This document shows, one piece after another, positions 25,803 through 34,931 of a DNA stretch of 42,631 bases. Location: NCBI GenBank assembly GCA_002723195.1, contig PBNR01000054.1, positions 1 through 42,631 on the forward strand, read 5' to 3'. The notes under the pieces are model-generated. The model searched no databases, was not told the origin of the DNA, and worked only from the letters and a program-made list of their open reading frames with translations. A program made the position numbers and the translations under genes. Origin of the DNA: Gammaproteobacteria bacterium. Lineage in GTDB: Bacteria > Pseudomonadota > Gammaproteobacteria > Pseudomonadales > Pseudohongiellaceae. Position 1 is the first letter of the stretch. Each line of letters opens with the position of its first letter.

Positions 25803-26291
25803 ATGTTGATAAATTTTGCAGAATCAATAGTCGACAGCTCCCTCACGCAGTGGGTTCAAGGAACATACTGGCTTTGGCCGGTAATGGAGATCATCCACTT
25901 TATTGGGCTGACTCTTTTGTTCGGCGGGCTAATTACAGTCGATTTGCGCATGGCTGGATTTCTCCGTTCAATCGATCCAGCTAGCACACATAAATTGTTA
26001 CCAATAGTGGTTTTCGGATTTGGATTAAACCTACTTACTGGAATCTTATTTTTCTATGGCGACCCACTGCGCTATGCCGTCAATATTGGATTTCAGATAA
26101 AGTTGGTTTTGGTCATAATCGCAGGCCTTAATGCAGCGCTCTATCACTGGAAAGTCGACCCCCTTCTGCGCACTACTGACCGCAGCCTCCCTCCGCCTGC
26201 CGTTGCCAAATTCGTCGCCTTCATTTCATTAGGCGCGTGGACTGGCGTGCTGGTGTTGGGGCGATTAATTCCGTACGTTGGGACTGGGTGA
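25803..26291 (+). CDS. DUF6644-like four-helix membrane protein, copy 2
   Basis: A 162-residue protein with about four transmembrane helices, paralogous in pattern to the preceding gene: an HFIGLTLLFGG motif in helix 1, then VDLRMAGFLRS, a GFGLNLLTGILFFYGDP second helix pair and a C-terminal LGAWTGVLVLGRLIPYVG. Its start lies 1 base beyond the stop of copy 1, so the pair likely works as a heterodimer. The function is unknown. Proximity to a quinohaemoprotein suggests an electron-transfer or membrane-anchor role, as inference only. Confidence 0.72.
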   Translation: MLINFAESIVDSSLTQWVQGTYWLWPVMEIIHFIGLTLLFGGLITVDLRMAGFLRSIDPASTHKLLPIVVFGFGLNLLTGILFFYGDPLRYAVNIGFQIKLVLVIIAGLNAALYHWKVDPLLRTTDRSLPPPAVAKFVAFISLGAWTGVLVLGRLIPYVGTG

Positions 26292-26342
26292 AGACCACTC
26301 GCCATAACAGGCAGAAAATAATATAGAACCCTAATCATACAA

Positions 26343-26366
26343 AAAAGCCACCAGCAGGTGGCTTTT
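26343..26366. terminator. Bidirectional intrinsic terminator
   Basis: The perfect stem AAAAGCCACC/GGTGGCTTTT with a four-base loop (AGCA) lies between convergent genes, with A/T-rich flanks on both sides, so it can stop transcription from either direction. Confidence 0.88.
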
Positions 26367-26392
26367 CATATTTCATCGAATAGCCACGCTAT

Positions 26393-27139
26393 CTAATCGT
26401 ATTTCGAAGGGAAAAACTGAACCGAAAGCCGTGAAGCCTCTGGGTCACAATCGTAAGGAGCCAATCTGTAGCTGTCTCCAGCAAGCAACCAACGGGTTGT
26501 ATAAGATACATCACCGTTAAAGAACATTGGATCCTCTACAGTCAACGTTAACCGCAATTCGTCGTCTTCACGCCAATATCTTTCCGTAATTACCTTCTGC
26601 GACGAAGAAGGAATTCCGTTGTAATCATCGAACCCAGCTATGTCGAAAACAAAATGAGTTGTGGTTACATACAAGGCACCATCTTCGTAGTAGCCTCTTG
26701 AAAATCCTTGCAGGCTGAAATCAACGGCACTAGGCTCACTACCATCAAGCCAGATAGTTCTCAACTGGTCGTCTTTTTCATAGCGAAATAAGACACGATC
26801 AGGCCATTGTGTAACCTGCATATGGTAAGGGTCATATTGAATGGCAGGAGAAGAAGCCGGCTGGCAATCATACTTCGGTGCCATAATCTCCTCCCAAACC
26901 TCCTGATAAGCGCGCGCTCGTGCATTTAAGTCGGGAAAGTTATTCTCTCCCCAGGGTACGCTGGGTCCGTTGACCGGGCGAACTCTTGGAGTTCCATCCC
27001 AGATACCGGCAAGATCAGGGATATGGCTATCGACTCCCTGCGCATTTAGCTTCGGATTCATGAAAGCAAGAACCAGTGCAGCAGATACATTAAGAGTGAA
27101 AGTAGGTTTCATAATTTTACTTATAATTAGCTTTTCCAT
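26393..27139 (-). CDS. Exported protein of unknown function
   Basis: A 248-residue protein with an N-terminal signal peptide (about residues 10-34, ending LNAQG) and a soluble domain. The domain contains DLAGIWDGTPRVRPV near the start, CQPASSPAIQYDPYHMQVTQ around residue 95, a central RYEKDDQLRTIWLDG segment and a TERYWREDDELRLTLTVEDP strand pattern. I do not recognise a named family, but similar proteins sit beside DUF6152 genes in marine Gammaproteobacteria as I recall. ATG at 27139 has AGGAG 12 bases upstream; ATG at 27112 would also leave a signal peptide. It follows the DUF6152 gene by 23 bases. Confidence 0.75.
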   Translation of the reverse strand: MEKLIISKIMKPTFTLNVSAALVLAFMNPKLNAQGVDSHIPDLAGIWDGTPRVRPVNGPSVPWGENNFPDLNARARAYQEVWEEIMAPKYDCQPASSPAIQYDPYHMQVTQWPDRVLFRYEKDDQLRTIWLDGSEPSAVDFSLQGFSRGYYEDGALYVTTTHFVFDIAGFDDYNGIPSSSQKVITERYWREDDELRLTLTVEDPMFFNGDVSYTTRWLLAGDSYRLAPYDCDPEASRLSVQFFPSKYD

Positions 27140-27162
27140 TTCAATTCTTTACTCCTGGACTT

Positions 27163-27582
27163 TTAGTTTTGTTCCCGCTCTCTGACAGCGCCACCTTCAA
27201 GCACCGGGCTGCCATCTGCCTTGGTCATACGCACACAACAAACCCCTTGCGAACCTTCAGCTCTGGAGCGTCTTCCAGTGAGCGCTACTTCCATACCGAC
27301 TGGTAAAGTATCTGGAGTCCAACCAATTCTCCGGAGACCAACCGGAGCACCTAGTTCAATCTGCCATTCTGAACCCTGACCATCTTCTTCAGGAACATTG
27401 ATGAATAGAAAAGCATGCGGATTCCTGAAAACGAAGCGGGTAACTGTGCCCTGTAAATCCACGACATTGTCTGGATCATAGAACGGTGTACTTGCATGGT
27501 GGGCTAATACGGGCAACACAAGCATTACTATACCTGCACTAGCTGTAACTGCCAACATGGTCAAGATTCGACGAATGTTCAT
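27163..27582 (-). CDS. DUF6152-like periplasmic protein
   Basis: A 139-residue exported protein with a signal peptide (about residues 1-27, ending VLAHH). The mature N-terminus HHASTPFYDPDNVVDLQGTVTRF, quoted here in parts (HHAS, YDPDNVV, LQGTVTRF), plus RNPHAFLFINV and a C-terminal GVCCVRMTKADG, match what I remember of DUF6152. The early HH pair could bind metal; the role is unknown. It is the first gene of a two-gene unit with the exported protein downstream. Confidence 0.78.
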   Translation of the reverse strand: MNIRRILTMLAVTASAGIVMLVLPVLAHHASTPFYDPDNVVDLQGTVTRFVFRNPHAFLFINVPEEDGQGSEWQIELGAPVGLRRIGWTPDTLPVGMEVALTGRRSRAEGSQGVCCVRMTKADGSPVLEGGAVREREQN

Positions 27583-27787
27583 TCCATACTCCTGGAAGAA
27601 TTATAGATTGGTATGCTGATTGAGAGGGTAAAGTTTATCCTCTCTCGAGTCAACGGGGAAATAGCTCAATTTCACATGCTTTCAACGCTTAGAAATTTAT
27701 AGTTATACATGACCCCTATTAAAAAAGAGCAAAGGAATTTACTTTAAGCTTTGTGTTTGATATTACTGTATTGAAAAATACTTCATA

Positions 27788-28690
27788 ATGGTACCGAATA
27801 TGAGAAAATTCGTTCCTACGCTTAAAAAGTTATCAATGCTTCTCTCCGTCTTTCTGAGCGCCTCGAATATTGCCCAGGAAACTGGGCCTTTTAATCTGGG
27901 GAGCACTGTTAATAGCGCCGCTCGCGATGCCGAGCCTACCTTCACTCCAGATGGCAACACTATGTACTTTAATTGTTTCGACAGAGGAGAAAGAATTGGC
28001 TCGGATATATGTGTAACACATCGCCAAGAAGCAGACTGGTCAGAGCCCCAAATTGTTTGGGAGGTCAGCACACCAGACTACTTGGAAGTTGAACCGCTAC
28101 TTTCTCCTGACGCGCAACAACTCTACATAATGAGTGACCGTCCAGGCGGATTTGGCTCAACCGATATATATGTCAGTAATTGGCTAGAGGACAAATGGTC
28201 GGAACCTCGCAACTTAGGCAAACCTTTTAACTCCCCATATATGGATCACTGTCTTTACTTTAGCGGAGAAAAATGGGAATTCGCCTACTGGACTTCAACT
28301 CGTCCAGGTGGATTAGGCGGAAATGATATCTGGATGTCGGAAAAAGTTAATGAAATATGGCAAGAAGCAACTAATCTTGGGCCGAAGGTTAATTCAGCAG
28401 CCCACGAGCACCACTCACTGCCGTCAGAAGACGGTAAATCTCTGTATATAACAACTACTCGCGAAGAAGGTTTTGGCATGGAAGACATTTATGTTACTAC
28501 CAAAAATAATAACGGCGAGTGGACAGCTCTTACGAACCTAGGACCGGATGTTAATTCTGACCAAGATGATCGTTGCCCAGCTTTCTCGCCTGACTTCGAA
28601 TATTTCTACTTTGATTCAGAGAGATTAGATGGGTTTGGCAATAAAGATATATGGTATATCCCTTATTCCCTTATAAAGGATATCCGGTAA
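27788..28690 (+). CDS. PD40-repeat beta-propeller protein
   Basis: A 300-residue exported protein with a signal peptide ending near residue 30 (SNIAQE) and five PD40 (TolB-like) repeats. The repeats share the pattern PxxSPDxxxLYIxSDRPGGFGxxDIY, for example EPLLSPDAQQLYIMSDRPGG and PAFSPDFEYFYFDSER. Such propellers bind proteins or glycans in the periplasm; the partner is unknown. ATG at 27788 has no clear ribosome site and ATG at 27800 is an alternative. It converges with yhdP across a hairpin at 28696-28722, and marks the end of the conserved mre-rng-yhdP block. Confidence 0.8.
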   Translation: MVPNMRKFVPTLKKLSMLLSVFLSASNIAQETGPFNLGSTVNSAARDAEPTFTPDGNTMYFNCFDRGERIGSDICVTHRQEADWSEPQIVWEVSTPDYLEVEPLLSPDAQQLYIMSDRPGGFGSTDIYVSNWLEDKWSEPRNLGKPFNSPYMDHCLYFSGEKWEFAYWTSTRPGGLGGNDIWMSEKVNEIWQEATNLGPKVNSAAHEHHSLPSEDGKSLYITTTREEGFGMEDIYVTTKNNNGEWTALTNLGPDVNSDQDDRCPAFSPDFEYFYFDSERLDGFGNKDIWYIPYSLIKDIR

Positions 28691-28695
28691 TTTAT

Positions 28696-28722
28696 AAGTC
28701 AAAAATCTAATTGATTTGACTT
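28696..28722. terminator. Hairpin between PD40 gene and yhdP
   Basis: AAGTCAAA/TTTGACTT pairs exactly over 8 bp around the yhdP stop codon. A short TTCTT tail follows on the plus strand, so it may end transcription of the PD40 gene and possibly yhdP. Confidence 0.5.
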
Positions 28723-31700
28723 TCTTGTGCTGCTTCAGGCGAACCAAAGGCTTGTTTAAACTCTGGCTCCAGGCCTTCCCACGGACCATCGAGGGTGTAC
28801 ACTGCGCTAGTTAAGCTGTCTACTTGCTCGCCAAATATTTGGTCAAAGAGATAGGCGCCAACCGCAAGAGGAATATTAGCGGTTAAAAGCCCCACCCAAG
28901 GGATATTATCGCTTAACGGTAAAGTAACATACATTTCACCAAGAATAGTTTCATCTTCCAAATCCAGTTCACCGGTTATTTGATAGAGGCTAGAAGGTCC
29001 AGAAATTACAAGCCTGTCTTCTATATTTACCAGACCATCTTCAAGATTAAGTTCAGTAGTAATCTCATCATACGCGAAACCACTTCGCACCAAATCATTA
29101 CTTAAACGTGCACGCCGGATTATCGCATCAAAATTTAAAATACTAATAAGACGCAATGCACCTTGTCCTCCAGAACCTTGTAAAAATCTTCCGTTTTCGA
29201 TATCAATATCTATTTCGCCACTAAGATTGGACCCAGCAAAGAAAGCTGGAGTTCCAGGCCAAAAAACATCGGTAAAAAAAATGGCGTTCTCGCTTTCCAA
29301 ACTAGCGGCATAGCCGTTCGCAGTCAGCACATCTGCCATGTTGTCAGCATATAAAATCCCCGTTAGTTCGCTACGATGTTCGCTACCATCGAAAAGCCAG
29401 CTAAATTTTGGCTCAAAACGTGCGGCATATTCATCAATTTCAGTGCCATCAACATAAGGACCTTCCATATTCAGACGCAATCCACGGAAGTCAAACACCA
29501 AGTCGGTCACCTCTGCACCGTTTTCATTAGGCTCGAAAGTAAAAGCAAACTCCCCGTAGGGTCTACTTCCAATAGAAAATTCTTTGGAGGCAAAATACAT
29601 TGGAGGCAATTCTCTAGGATCGATATGGGCCAACACATCAATGCGCTCCTCTTCTATTATGTCTTCTTTTGTCTCGCCGAGAAACGATTCTTCTTCCGGG
29701 TCCCCTGGAAAACGTAAGTATGCTAAATCAATACGCAGGTAGTTTTCCTGATCAAACGGGTAAGCCACCATACCTTGAACCGAATCACTATCTAGCGAGA
29801 TTGCCCAAGAATCTGAACTCTCATCGACCTCAATTTGCATCGACACTTCCGGCAACTCTTGTTCATACAATTCAAAAATATCCAAATGCAAATCGATTAG
29901 TCCAATCGTATTACTCAATTCTCCCGAAGGATTGGTTGTACCAAATAATTCAGGGAGAAATGCTGTCCACTCTTCTAAAACGAAACGATCAAGTTCACCA
30001 ATAATAATAACGCCATCTTCGTCTTTTACAGATAAAGCTGAAATCGGTGCGTCATTCGAGCCTACATACACCACCCCATCGTTCACTGCATCGTCTTGCA
30101 TACTTAATTCAAATTGCAGGTTTTCACCAAAGCTGCCAGTAATCGATTGCTTATTACCAAACTGCATTTCAATATGAAGATCCGTTTCAGCCCTTGCTAA
30201 TTTGCCAAAAGGTTGTGGAAGATTAAGCGATGTACCTTCAAGAGCTGAATCAATGACTAAGGTAGTACCAACTTTACTATCTTCTTTTTGATCCAAACTT
30301 AACCTAGCGGAGTAATCAAGATCTCCTTCCGCCTTTGACAATACATTCTTAACGAAAACACTCTGTTGCGGCCATGCGATAAGCTCGTCTCTAGCGCCTG
30401 CGCCAACAGCTTTTACAAAGATATTTTCTATATCGCCACTATTAACCTGAGAAGACAATTCCAGATCGACCGGCCGACCAAATAATTGCCCATTAAGACC
30501 ACTAGACTCAAGACCAGTCAGAGTATCAAATATGATTGTCCCCGCAAGCTGACTTACATCGAGAGAATAGTCAGGAATCTTTATACTGTTTTCCTCAACA
30601 GAAAGATTGAGACGAACTTCCGGTCGGGAATCGGGTCGATTAAGTGGAATCCTTACTTGTATATCTGCAGTGACATCGCCCTCTGCCTGCCAATTAGAAA
30701 GAGAATCTTTTAATCTTTCGTCTACCGGGGCTTCTTGGAGATAATTAAGCCCATTTGTCGTTAGCCCCGATGCTTGACCACTCAGACTTAACCAATTCTC
30801 ATCCACGCCATTGCGCCTAACCTCACCAATACCTGCACCTAGGTTTAAGTTCAGACTCTCCCCATCAATGACTTTTATGTCGATATTATCGTCATCAGTA
30901 TATACATATCCCGATAGGGAATTTATATTGGGCCAATCATCAGCAAAATTTATTTCACCATCGGCCATTAAATAATAAGACTGGAAAGTTTTCGTATTTT
31001 GTGCGGAGCCTAGATTCGTAGAGTCTCGAAAAAGCACACCACTATCGCGCACTTCACCACTCAGGATAGCGCGGTCCAACCATTCCATACTCTGTCTTAA
31101 AGTATCTTGAATGTTTGGGCCGTCAGGAAGATAGAGAGACTTATACTCCGCATTCACTCTCTCAGCTCCGACCAGCAAATCCAGAAATGCTTCGCGCTCA
31201 CCATCAGGGTATCGGTGCACGCGAGAGGAAAATTGTGTGCGACCATCTACTGCTTCTGATTCAGCAACGATCATACTACTAAGCAACTTAACTTCCTGAC
31301 CATTATTCAGGTCCACAACAAAGTTAAGACGTCCGTTCACATAATTGTAATCCCAAACAGAAGTAAAAATATTAGGCAAGTTTATGCTGAATTCATCAGA
31401 TTCGACCTCCACCAAACCTGAAACTAAACTTTCGGAGCGGTTATAGGCTAGATCTAAGTAACCATTCACGCCCCATAAATTGGGAGAACCGCGCACTGAT
31501 GACGCTTCGACTCCAACAATATTAGATCGTAAGGTAAGAATTTGGTCCGTGCTGTCTGACAATGTTGCACTTAAATTAAGATTTTCGAGCACTCCTCCGG
31601 GCGCATATTGTTCTACTTGTAAACGCGAGGATTCATCTAATAAACCACTCGAAGTTAACAATTGTGAAACCAAAGCTAAATTGATGTTATCTGCAAAAAC

Positions 31701-32741
31701 ATTTAACTCCTGTTCCGGAGTGAAGGTTGTATAGATATTAAATGGACGCCAATAATGGTCTTCCCAATTTATGGACATATTAGCGAACACCATTTCCCAT
31801 TCATTAGAAAGAGTGTCTCTTTTAATCTGTATACCACCTGACACATTCTCCAAGACTAAGGATGGAATCTCCTGCCCTTCCAAAGCAAATCTTTCCAAAT
31901 CTAATTGCACAGTACTACCAATAATTTGACCTCCTGCTATGCTTAACCACAGATCAGCCCCTCCAACCAGTTCTTCTAGTGTAAAACCCGATAGATTTTG
32001 CCCAACAAACGCGTCGGAGTAATCTGTTGCTGGGAAATTGACATGGACAACCCCATTAACTTCTGCTAGTTCGTTTCCAGCAACCTCAAAAGATAAAGCA
32101 ATCTGCTCGTTACTATCTGCGAGATTACCGTTTATATGTAAAAAATGAGAATCATCCAAATTTTGAATTGCAGCGAACCCATTGTTGATGCTGAACGATG
32201 TACCTATATTACTTGCAAAATTGATATCAACATTTCGCAAATTAAGAAAAGAGACTCTTCTTAAGGCCTGAAACAAGTCATCAATATTTAATTCGGTATC
32301 GCTGCTACTTTCCAATCCAGCTAGCTGCCAGCCTCCTTCTTCATCTTGCTCAACATTAATTTCAATGGTTTCTACAATAAAATCTTCGAGAATCCAGCGT
32401 CGCTCCCAAATGCTGCGCGGGATATCAACGATAACAGTTGCACTATCGAAAACCAAAGCACTGGCACTAGCATTTTCACCTTGAACAGTTGCGCCGACCA
32501 ATAGCCGCAAACCATTTACTCGAATCTGAGGATTAAAACCTTCGAACGATCCGGTAAGTGAATCGACGCTAACCGGCACACCTGTATATTCGACGATACG
32601 CTCTTCAAAGAGAGCTGCATAGCGTGATACAGCAGGCATAAATAGCCGCCCTGCACTGACATAAGCAGCCAGCACAATAATAGACACAACTACCAAGACC
32701 ACCAATTGACGATAGAAATACTTGAGAATCTTCAGAAACAT
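28707..32741 (-). CDS. yhdP: YhdP/AsmA-like inner-membrane protein
   Basis: A 1344-residue protein with an N-terminal transmembrane helix (residues about 13-31) and a very long beta-rich periplasmic domain of AsmA/DUF3971 type, ending near VYTLDGPWEGLEPEF, as expected for YhdP. In E. coli, YhdP acts with TamB and YdbH in phospholipid transport between inner and outer membrane, by established knowledge of the family. Length (E. coli about 1266) and position after rng both fit. It follows rng by 100 bases, with no strong terminator between, and ends with TAG, overlapping the convergent hairpin. Confidence 0.93.
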   Translation of the reverse strand: MFLKILKYFYRQLVVLVVVSIIVLAAYVSAGRLFMPAVSRYAALFEERIVEYTGVPVSVDSLTGSFEGFNPQIRVNGLRLLVGATVQGENASASALVFDSATVIVDIPRSIWERRWILEDFIVETIEINVEQDEEGGWQLAGLESSSDTELNIDDLFQALRRVSFLNLRNVDINFASNIGTSFSINNGFAAIQNLDDSHFLHINGNLADSNEQIALSFEVAGNELAEVNGVVHVNFPATDYSDAFVGQNLSGFTLEELVGGADLWLSIAGGQIIGSTVQLDLERFALEGQEIPSLVLENVSGGIQIKRDTLSNEWEMVFANMSINWEDHYWRPFNIYTTFTPEQELNVFADNINLALVSQLLTSSGLLDESSRLQVEQYAPGGVLENLNLSATLSDSTDQILTLRSNIVGVEASSVRGSPNLWGVNGYLDLAYNRSESLVSGLVEVESDEFSINLPNIFTSVWDYNYVNGRLNFVVDLNNGQEVKLLSSMIVAESEAVDGRTQFSSRVHRYPDGEREAFLDLLVGAERVNAEYKSLYLPDGPNIQDTLRQSMEWLDRAILSGEVRDSGVLFRDSTNLGSAQNTKTFQSYYLMADGEINFADDWPNINSLSGYVYTDDDNIDIKVIDGESLNLNLGAGIGEVRRNGVDENWLSLSGQASGLTTNGLNYLQEAPVDERLKDSLSNWQAEGDVTADIQVRIPLNRPDSRPEVRLNLSVEENSIKIPDYSLDVSQLAGTIIFDTLTGLESSGLNGQLFGRPVDLELSSQVNSGDIENIFVKAVGAGARDELIAWPQQSVFVKNVLSKAEGDLDYSARLSLDQKEDSKVGTTLVIDSALEGTSLNLPQPFGKLARAETDLHIEMQFGNKQSITGSFGENLQFELSMQDDAVNDGVVYVGSNDAPISALSVKDEDGVIIIGELDRFVLEEWTAFLPELFGTTNPSGELSNTIGLIDLHLDIFELYEQELPEVSMQIEVDESSDSWAISLDSDSVQGMVAYPFDQENYLRIDLAYLRFPGDPEEESFLGETKEDIIEEERIDVLAHIDPRELPPMYFASKEFSIGSRPYGEFAFTFEPNENGAEVTDLVFDFRGLRLNMEGPYVDGTEIDEYAARFEPKFSWLFDGSEHRSELTGILYADNMADVLTANGYAASLESENAIFFTDVFWPGTPAFFAGSNLSGEIDIDIENGRFLQGSGGQGALRLISILNFDAIIRRARLSNDLVRSGFAYDEITTELNLEDGLVNIEDRLVISGPSSLYQITGELDLEDETILGEMYVTLPLSDNIPWVGLLTANIPLAVGAYLFDQIFGEQVDSLTSAVYTLDGPWEGLEPEFKQAFGSPEAAQESQIN

Positions 32742-32841
32742 ACTAGCTAATGTCCGTAAACCTCAGTTTATTGCCGAGTTTTCTTTCAGGAATTCTGTAT
32801 AGCATATTTTCCCCGAACCTAGACTAAAAACGGGGGATACT

Positions 32842-34320
32842 TCAAACAAGAACAACGTCGAACTGTTCCTGAGTATACATAGGTTCCACTTCGAATTTGA
32901 CGGTCTTGCCTGTCAAATCCTCCAACTCTGCAAGAATACCAGACTCTTCGTCTAACAACCTGTCGATCACCATTTGTGAAGCAGTTACGAGCAGGTCACC
33001 ATTCTCATAATTTCGGACAACACGAAGTACCTCTCGAAAAATCTCATAGCAGACCGTTTCTGGCGATTTCATCACTCCGCGCCCTTCACAAATAGGGCAA
33101 TGGCCACTGAGAATCTGACCCAAACTCTCTCGTGTTCGTTTGCGAGTCATCTCAATGAGGCCTAACTGGGAAATTTCTGTAATCGTGGTGCGAGCCGAGT
33201 CTTTTTCTAAAGCTTTAGCAAAAGTACGTTGCAACTGACGCTGGTTATCCTCACCCAACATATCGATAAAATCGATAATGATGATACCTCCAAGATTACG
33301 CAGTCTAAGTTGCCGAGCAATTGTGGTTGCAGCTTCCAAATTAGTTTTCAATACAGTTTCTGAATGATTACGTCGACCTAAGTATCCGCCAGTGTTCACA
33401 TCGATAGTAGTCATGGCCTCGGTCTGTTCGATGACCAAGTCCCCTCCAGATTTAAGTTTTACCTGGCGGGTCAAAGCCTTATTAATCTCATCTTCGATCC
33501 CATAAAGATCAAAAAGTGGACGACACCCTTTATACAACTCGATATTTGTTTCGAATTCAGGAATAAAATCTTCTAGAAATTGTTTTGTCTCTGCGTAAGA
33601 CTCCTGATTATCAATACGAATTTTCTCGATTCGAGGTGTAATTAAATCCCTTAAAGCACGAATATAAAGAGGCGCCTCACGATAAACATTCTTAATATCA
33701 TTATTTTCGATGATGCGTTTGTTAACTATATCCCATAACATTTCTAAAAAACGGATATCTTCCTTAAATTCCGTTTTATTTCCACCTTCAGCTGCAGTAC
33801 GAATGATAAAACCGCCCCGATCATAAAAGTTTTCTTCTGTTAGACTTTCTTTTAACAATAAAAGTAACCGGTCTCTTTCTTCTTCATTTTCTATTCTTTG
33901 CGAAATTCCTAAATGCTTACTCCGAGGCATAAAAACCAAATTACGGGAAGGAAGCGTAATACGAGTTGTTAGCCGCGCTCCTTTAGTACCGATCGCATCT
34001 TTTGCAACCTGAACGAGCAAAAATTGTCCGTCCCTTAACAATTTATCCACACTTTTTTGCTCTTCAGAACGAACCTCGAACCCCTCCGCATCGATTACTG
34101 CAACATCGGAGGAATGGATAAATGCAGCCTTGTCCAGCCCAATATCAACAAACGCGGCTTCCATACCAGGCATAACCCGAACGACCTTACCGATAAAAAG
34201 GTCACCGACAAGTCCCCTTGCATTATGACGTTCGATGAAAATTTCCTGCAGCATGCCATTTTCGATAAGCGCCACTCTAGTTTCCATCAATGTTACATTA
34301 ATGAGTATTTCTTCACTCAT
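32842..34320 (-). CDS. rng: Ribonuclease G
   Basis: A 492-residue single-strand endoribonuclease for 5S/16S rRNA maturation and mRNA decay. An S1 RNA-binding domain at about 35-125 is followed by the RNase H-like and DNase I-like catalytic parts: D307 in TTIDVNTGG and D350 in IIIIDFIDML bind Mg, and CPICEGRG (C408, C411) forms the zinc link. These positions match E. coli RNase G with an offset of three. ATG at 34320 has AGGA 8 to 9 bases upstream; a longer frame from 34359 has no family support. It starts 10 bases after maf in the mre operon. Confidence 0.97.
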   Translation of the reverse strand: MSEEILINVTLMETRVALIENGMLQEIFIERHNARGLVGDLFIGKVVRVMPGMEAAFVDIGLDKAAFIHSSDVAVIDAEGFEVRSEEQKSVDKLLRDGQFLLVQVAKDAIGTKGARLTTRITLPSRNLVFMPRSKHLGISQRIENEEERDRLLLLLKESLTEENFYDRGGFIIRTAAEGGNKTEFKEDIRFLEMLWDIVNKRIIENNDIKNVYREAPLYIRALRDLITPRIEKIRIDNQESYAETKQFLEDFIPEFETNIELYKGCRPLFDLYGIEDEINKALTRQVKLKSGGDLVIEQTEAMTTIDVNTGGYLGRRNHSETVLKTNLEAATTIARQLRLRNLGGIIIIDFIDMLGEDNQRQLQRTFAKALEKDSARTTITEISQLGLIEMTRKRTRESLGQILSGHCPICEGRGVMKSPETVCYEIFREVLRVVRNYENGDLLVTASQMVIDRLLDEESGILAELEDLTGKTVKFEVEPMYTQEQFDVVLV

Positions 34321-34330
34321 TAGATATTTC

Positions 34331-34921
34331 CTACTTATATTGCCAACAAGAAACACCAAATTCCTTCAATAATAGCGCGGTTTCGAACAAAGGAAGCCCC
34401 ACTACTCCACTATAACTGCCAACTATAGATTCAACAAAAACAGCACCCAAGCCTTGAATTGCATAACCACCGGCTTTCCCAGCGGGTTCCCCTGAACCCC
34501 AGTAATAATCGGCTTCGATTTCACTAATTTCTCGAAACACAACAACAGTCTCTGTCAATACTGATTTTTGCTTTTCGGGGCTGGCAACCGTTACAGCTGA
34601 CAAAACACGGTGGCTCTTTTTCGATAAAGATAGAAGCATTTTGATACTTTCATTTTTATTTATAGGCTTTCCTAAAACCTCACCATTGATTACAACAATT
34701 GTGTCAGAAGCAAGAATAACTTTATTATTATCCTTGTGAACAACTAGTGCAGACTTAGCTTTTTCGTCAGCCATGCGCGTCACAAATTTCTCGGGCGATT
34801 CTCCAATGTTACATTTCTCGGTTATATCCTGTGGCATAACTTCAAAACTCAGACCTAATTGCAATAGCAATTCTTCTCTTCGTGATGATGCAGAAGCCAG
34901 AATTAACTTAGGTACAAACAT
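34331..34921 (-). CDS. maf: Maf-family nucleotide pyrophosphatase (YhdE-like)
   Basis: A 196-residue Maf/HAM1-fold protein. LILASASSRREELL at residues 5-18 is the phosphate-binding loop; ASDTIVVINGEVLGKP and GSYSGVVGLPLFET are the other family blocks, including the catalytic-type aspartate in SDT. Maf proteins hydrolyse modified or canonical dTTP/UTP and the E. coli copy (YhdE) sits in the same place. I chose ATG at 34921, which begins 10 bases after the mreD stop; the longer open frame to 35038 lies inside mreD and is spurious. The next gene, rng, starts 10 bases after its stop. Confidence 0.93.
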   Translation of the reverse strand: MFVPKLILASASSRREELLLQLGLSFEVMPQDITEKCNIGESPEKFVTRMADEKAKSALVVHKDNNKVILASDTIVVINGEVLGKPINKNESIKMLLSLSKKSHRVLSAVTVASPEKQKSVLTETVVVFREISEIEADYYWGSGEPAGKAGGYAIQGLGAVFVESIVGSYSGVVGLPLFETALLLKEFGVSCWQYK

Positions 34922-34931
34922 CAAGCGACCA

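Noticed and set aside
29376-31734. Several open plus-strand frames inside yhdP
   Set aside because: They are antisense to the long continuous yhdP frame and carry no recognisable domain.
34321-34359. A longer rng frame from 34359
   Set aside because: The family N-terminus is MSEEILINV at 34320, with AGGA at the right distance.
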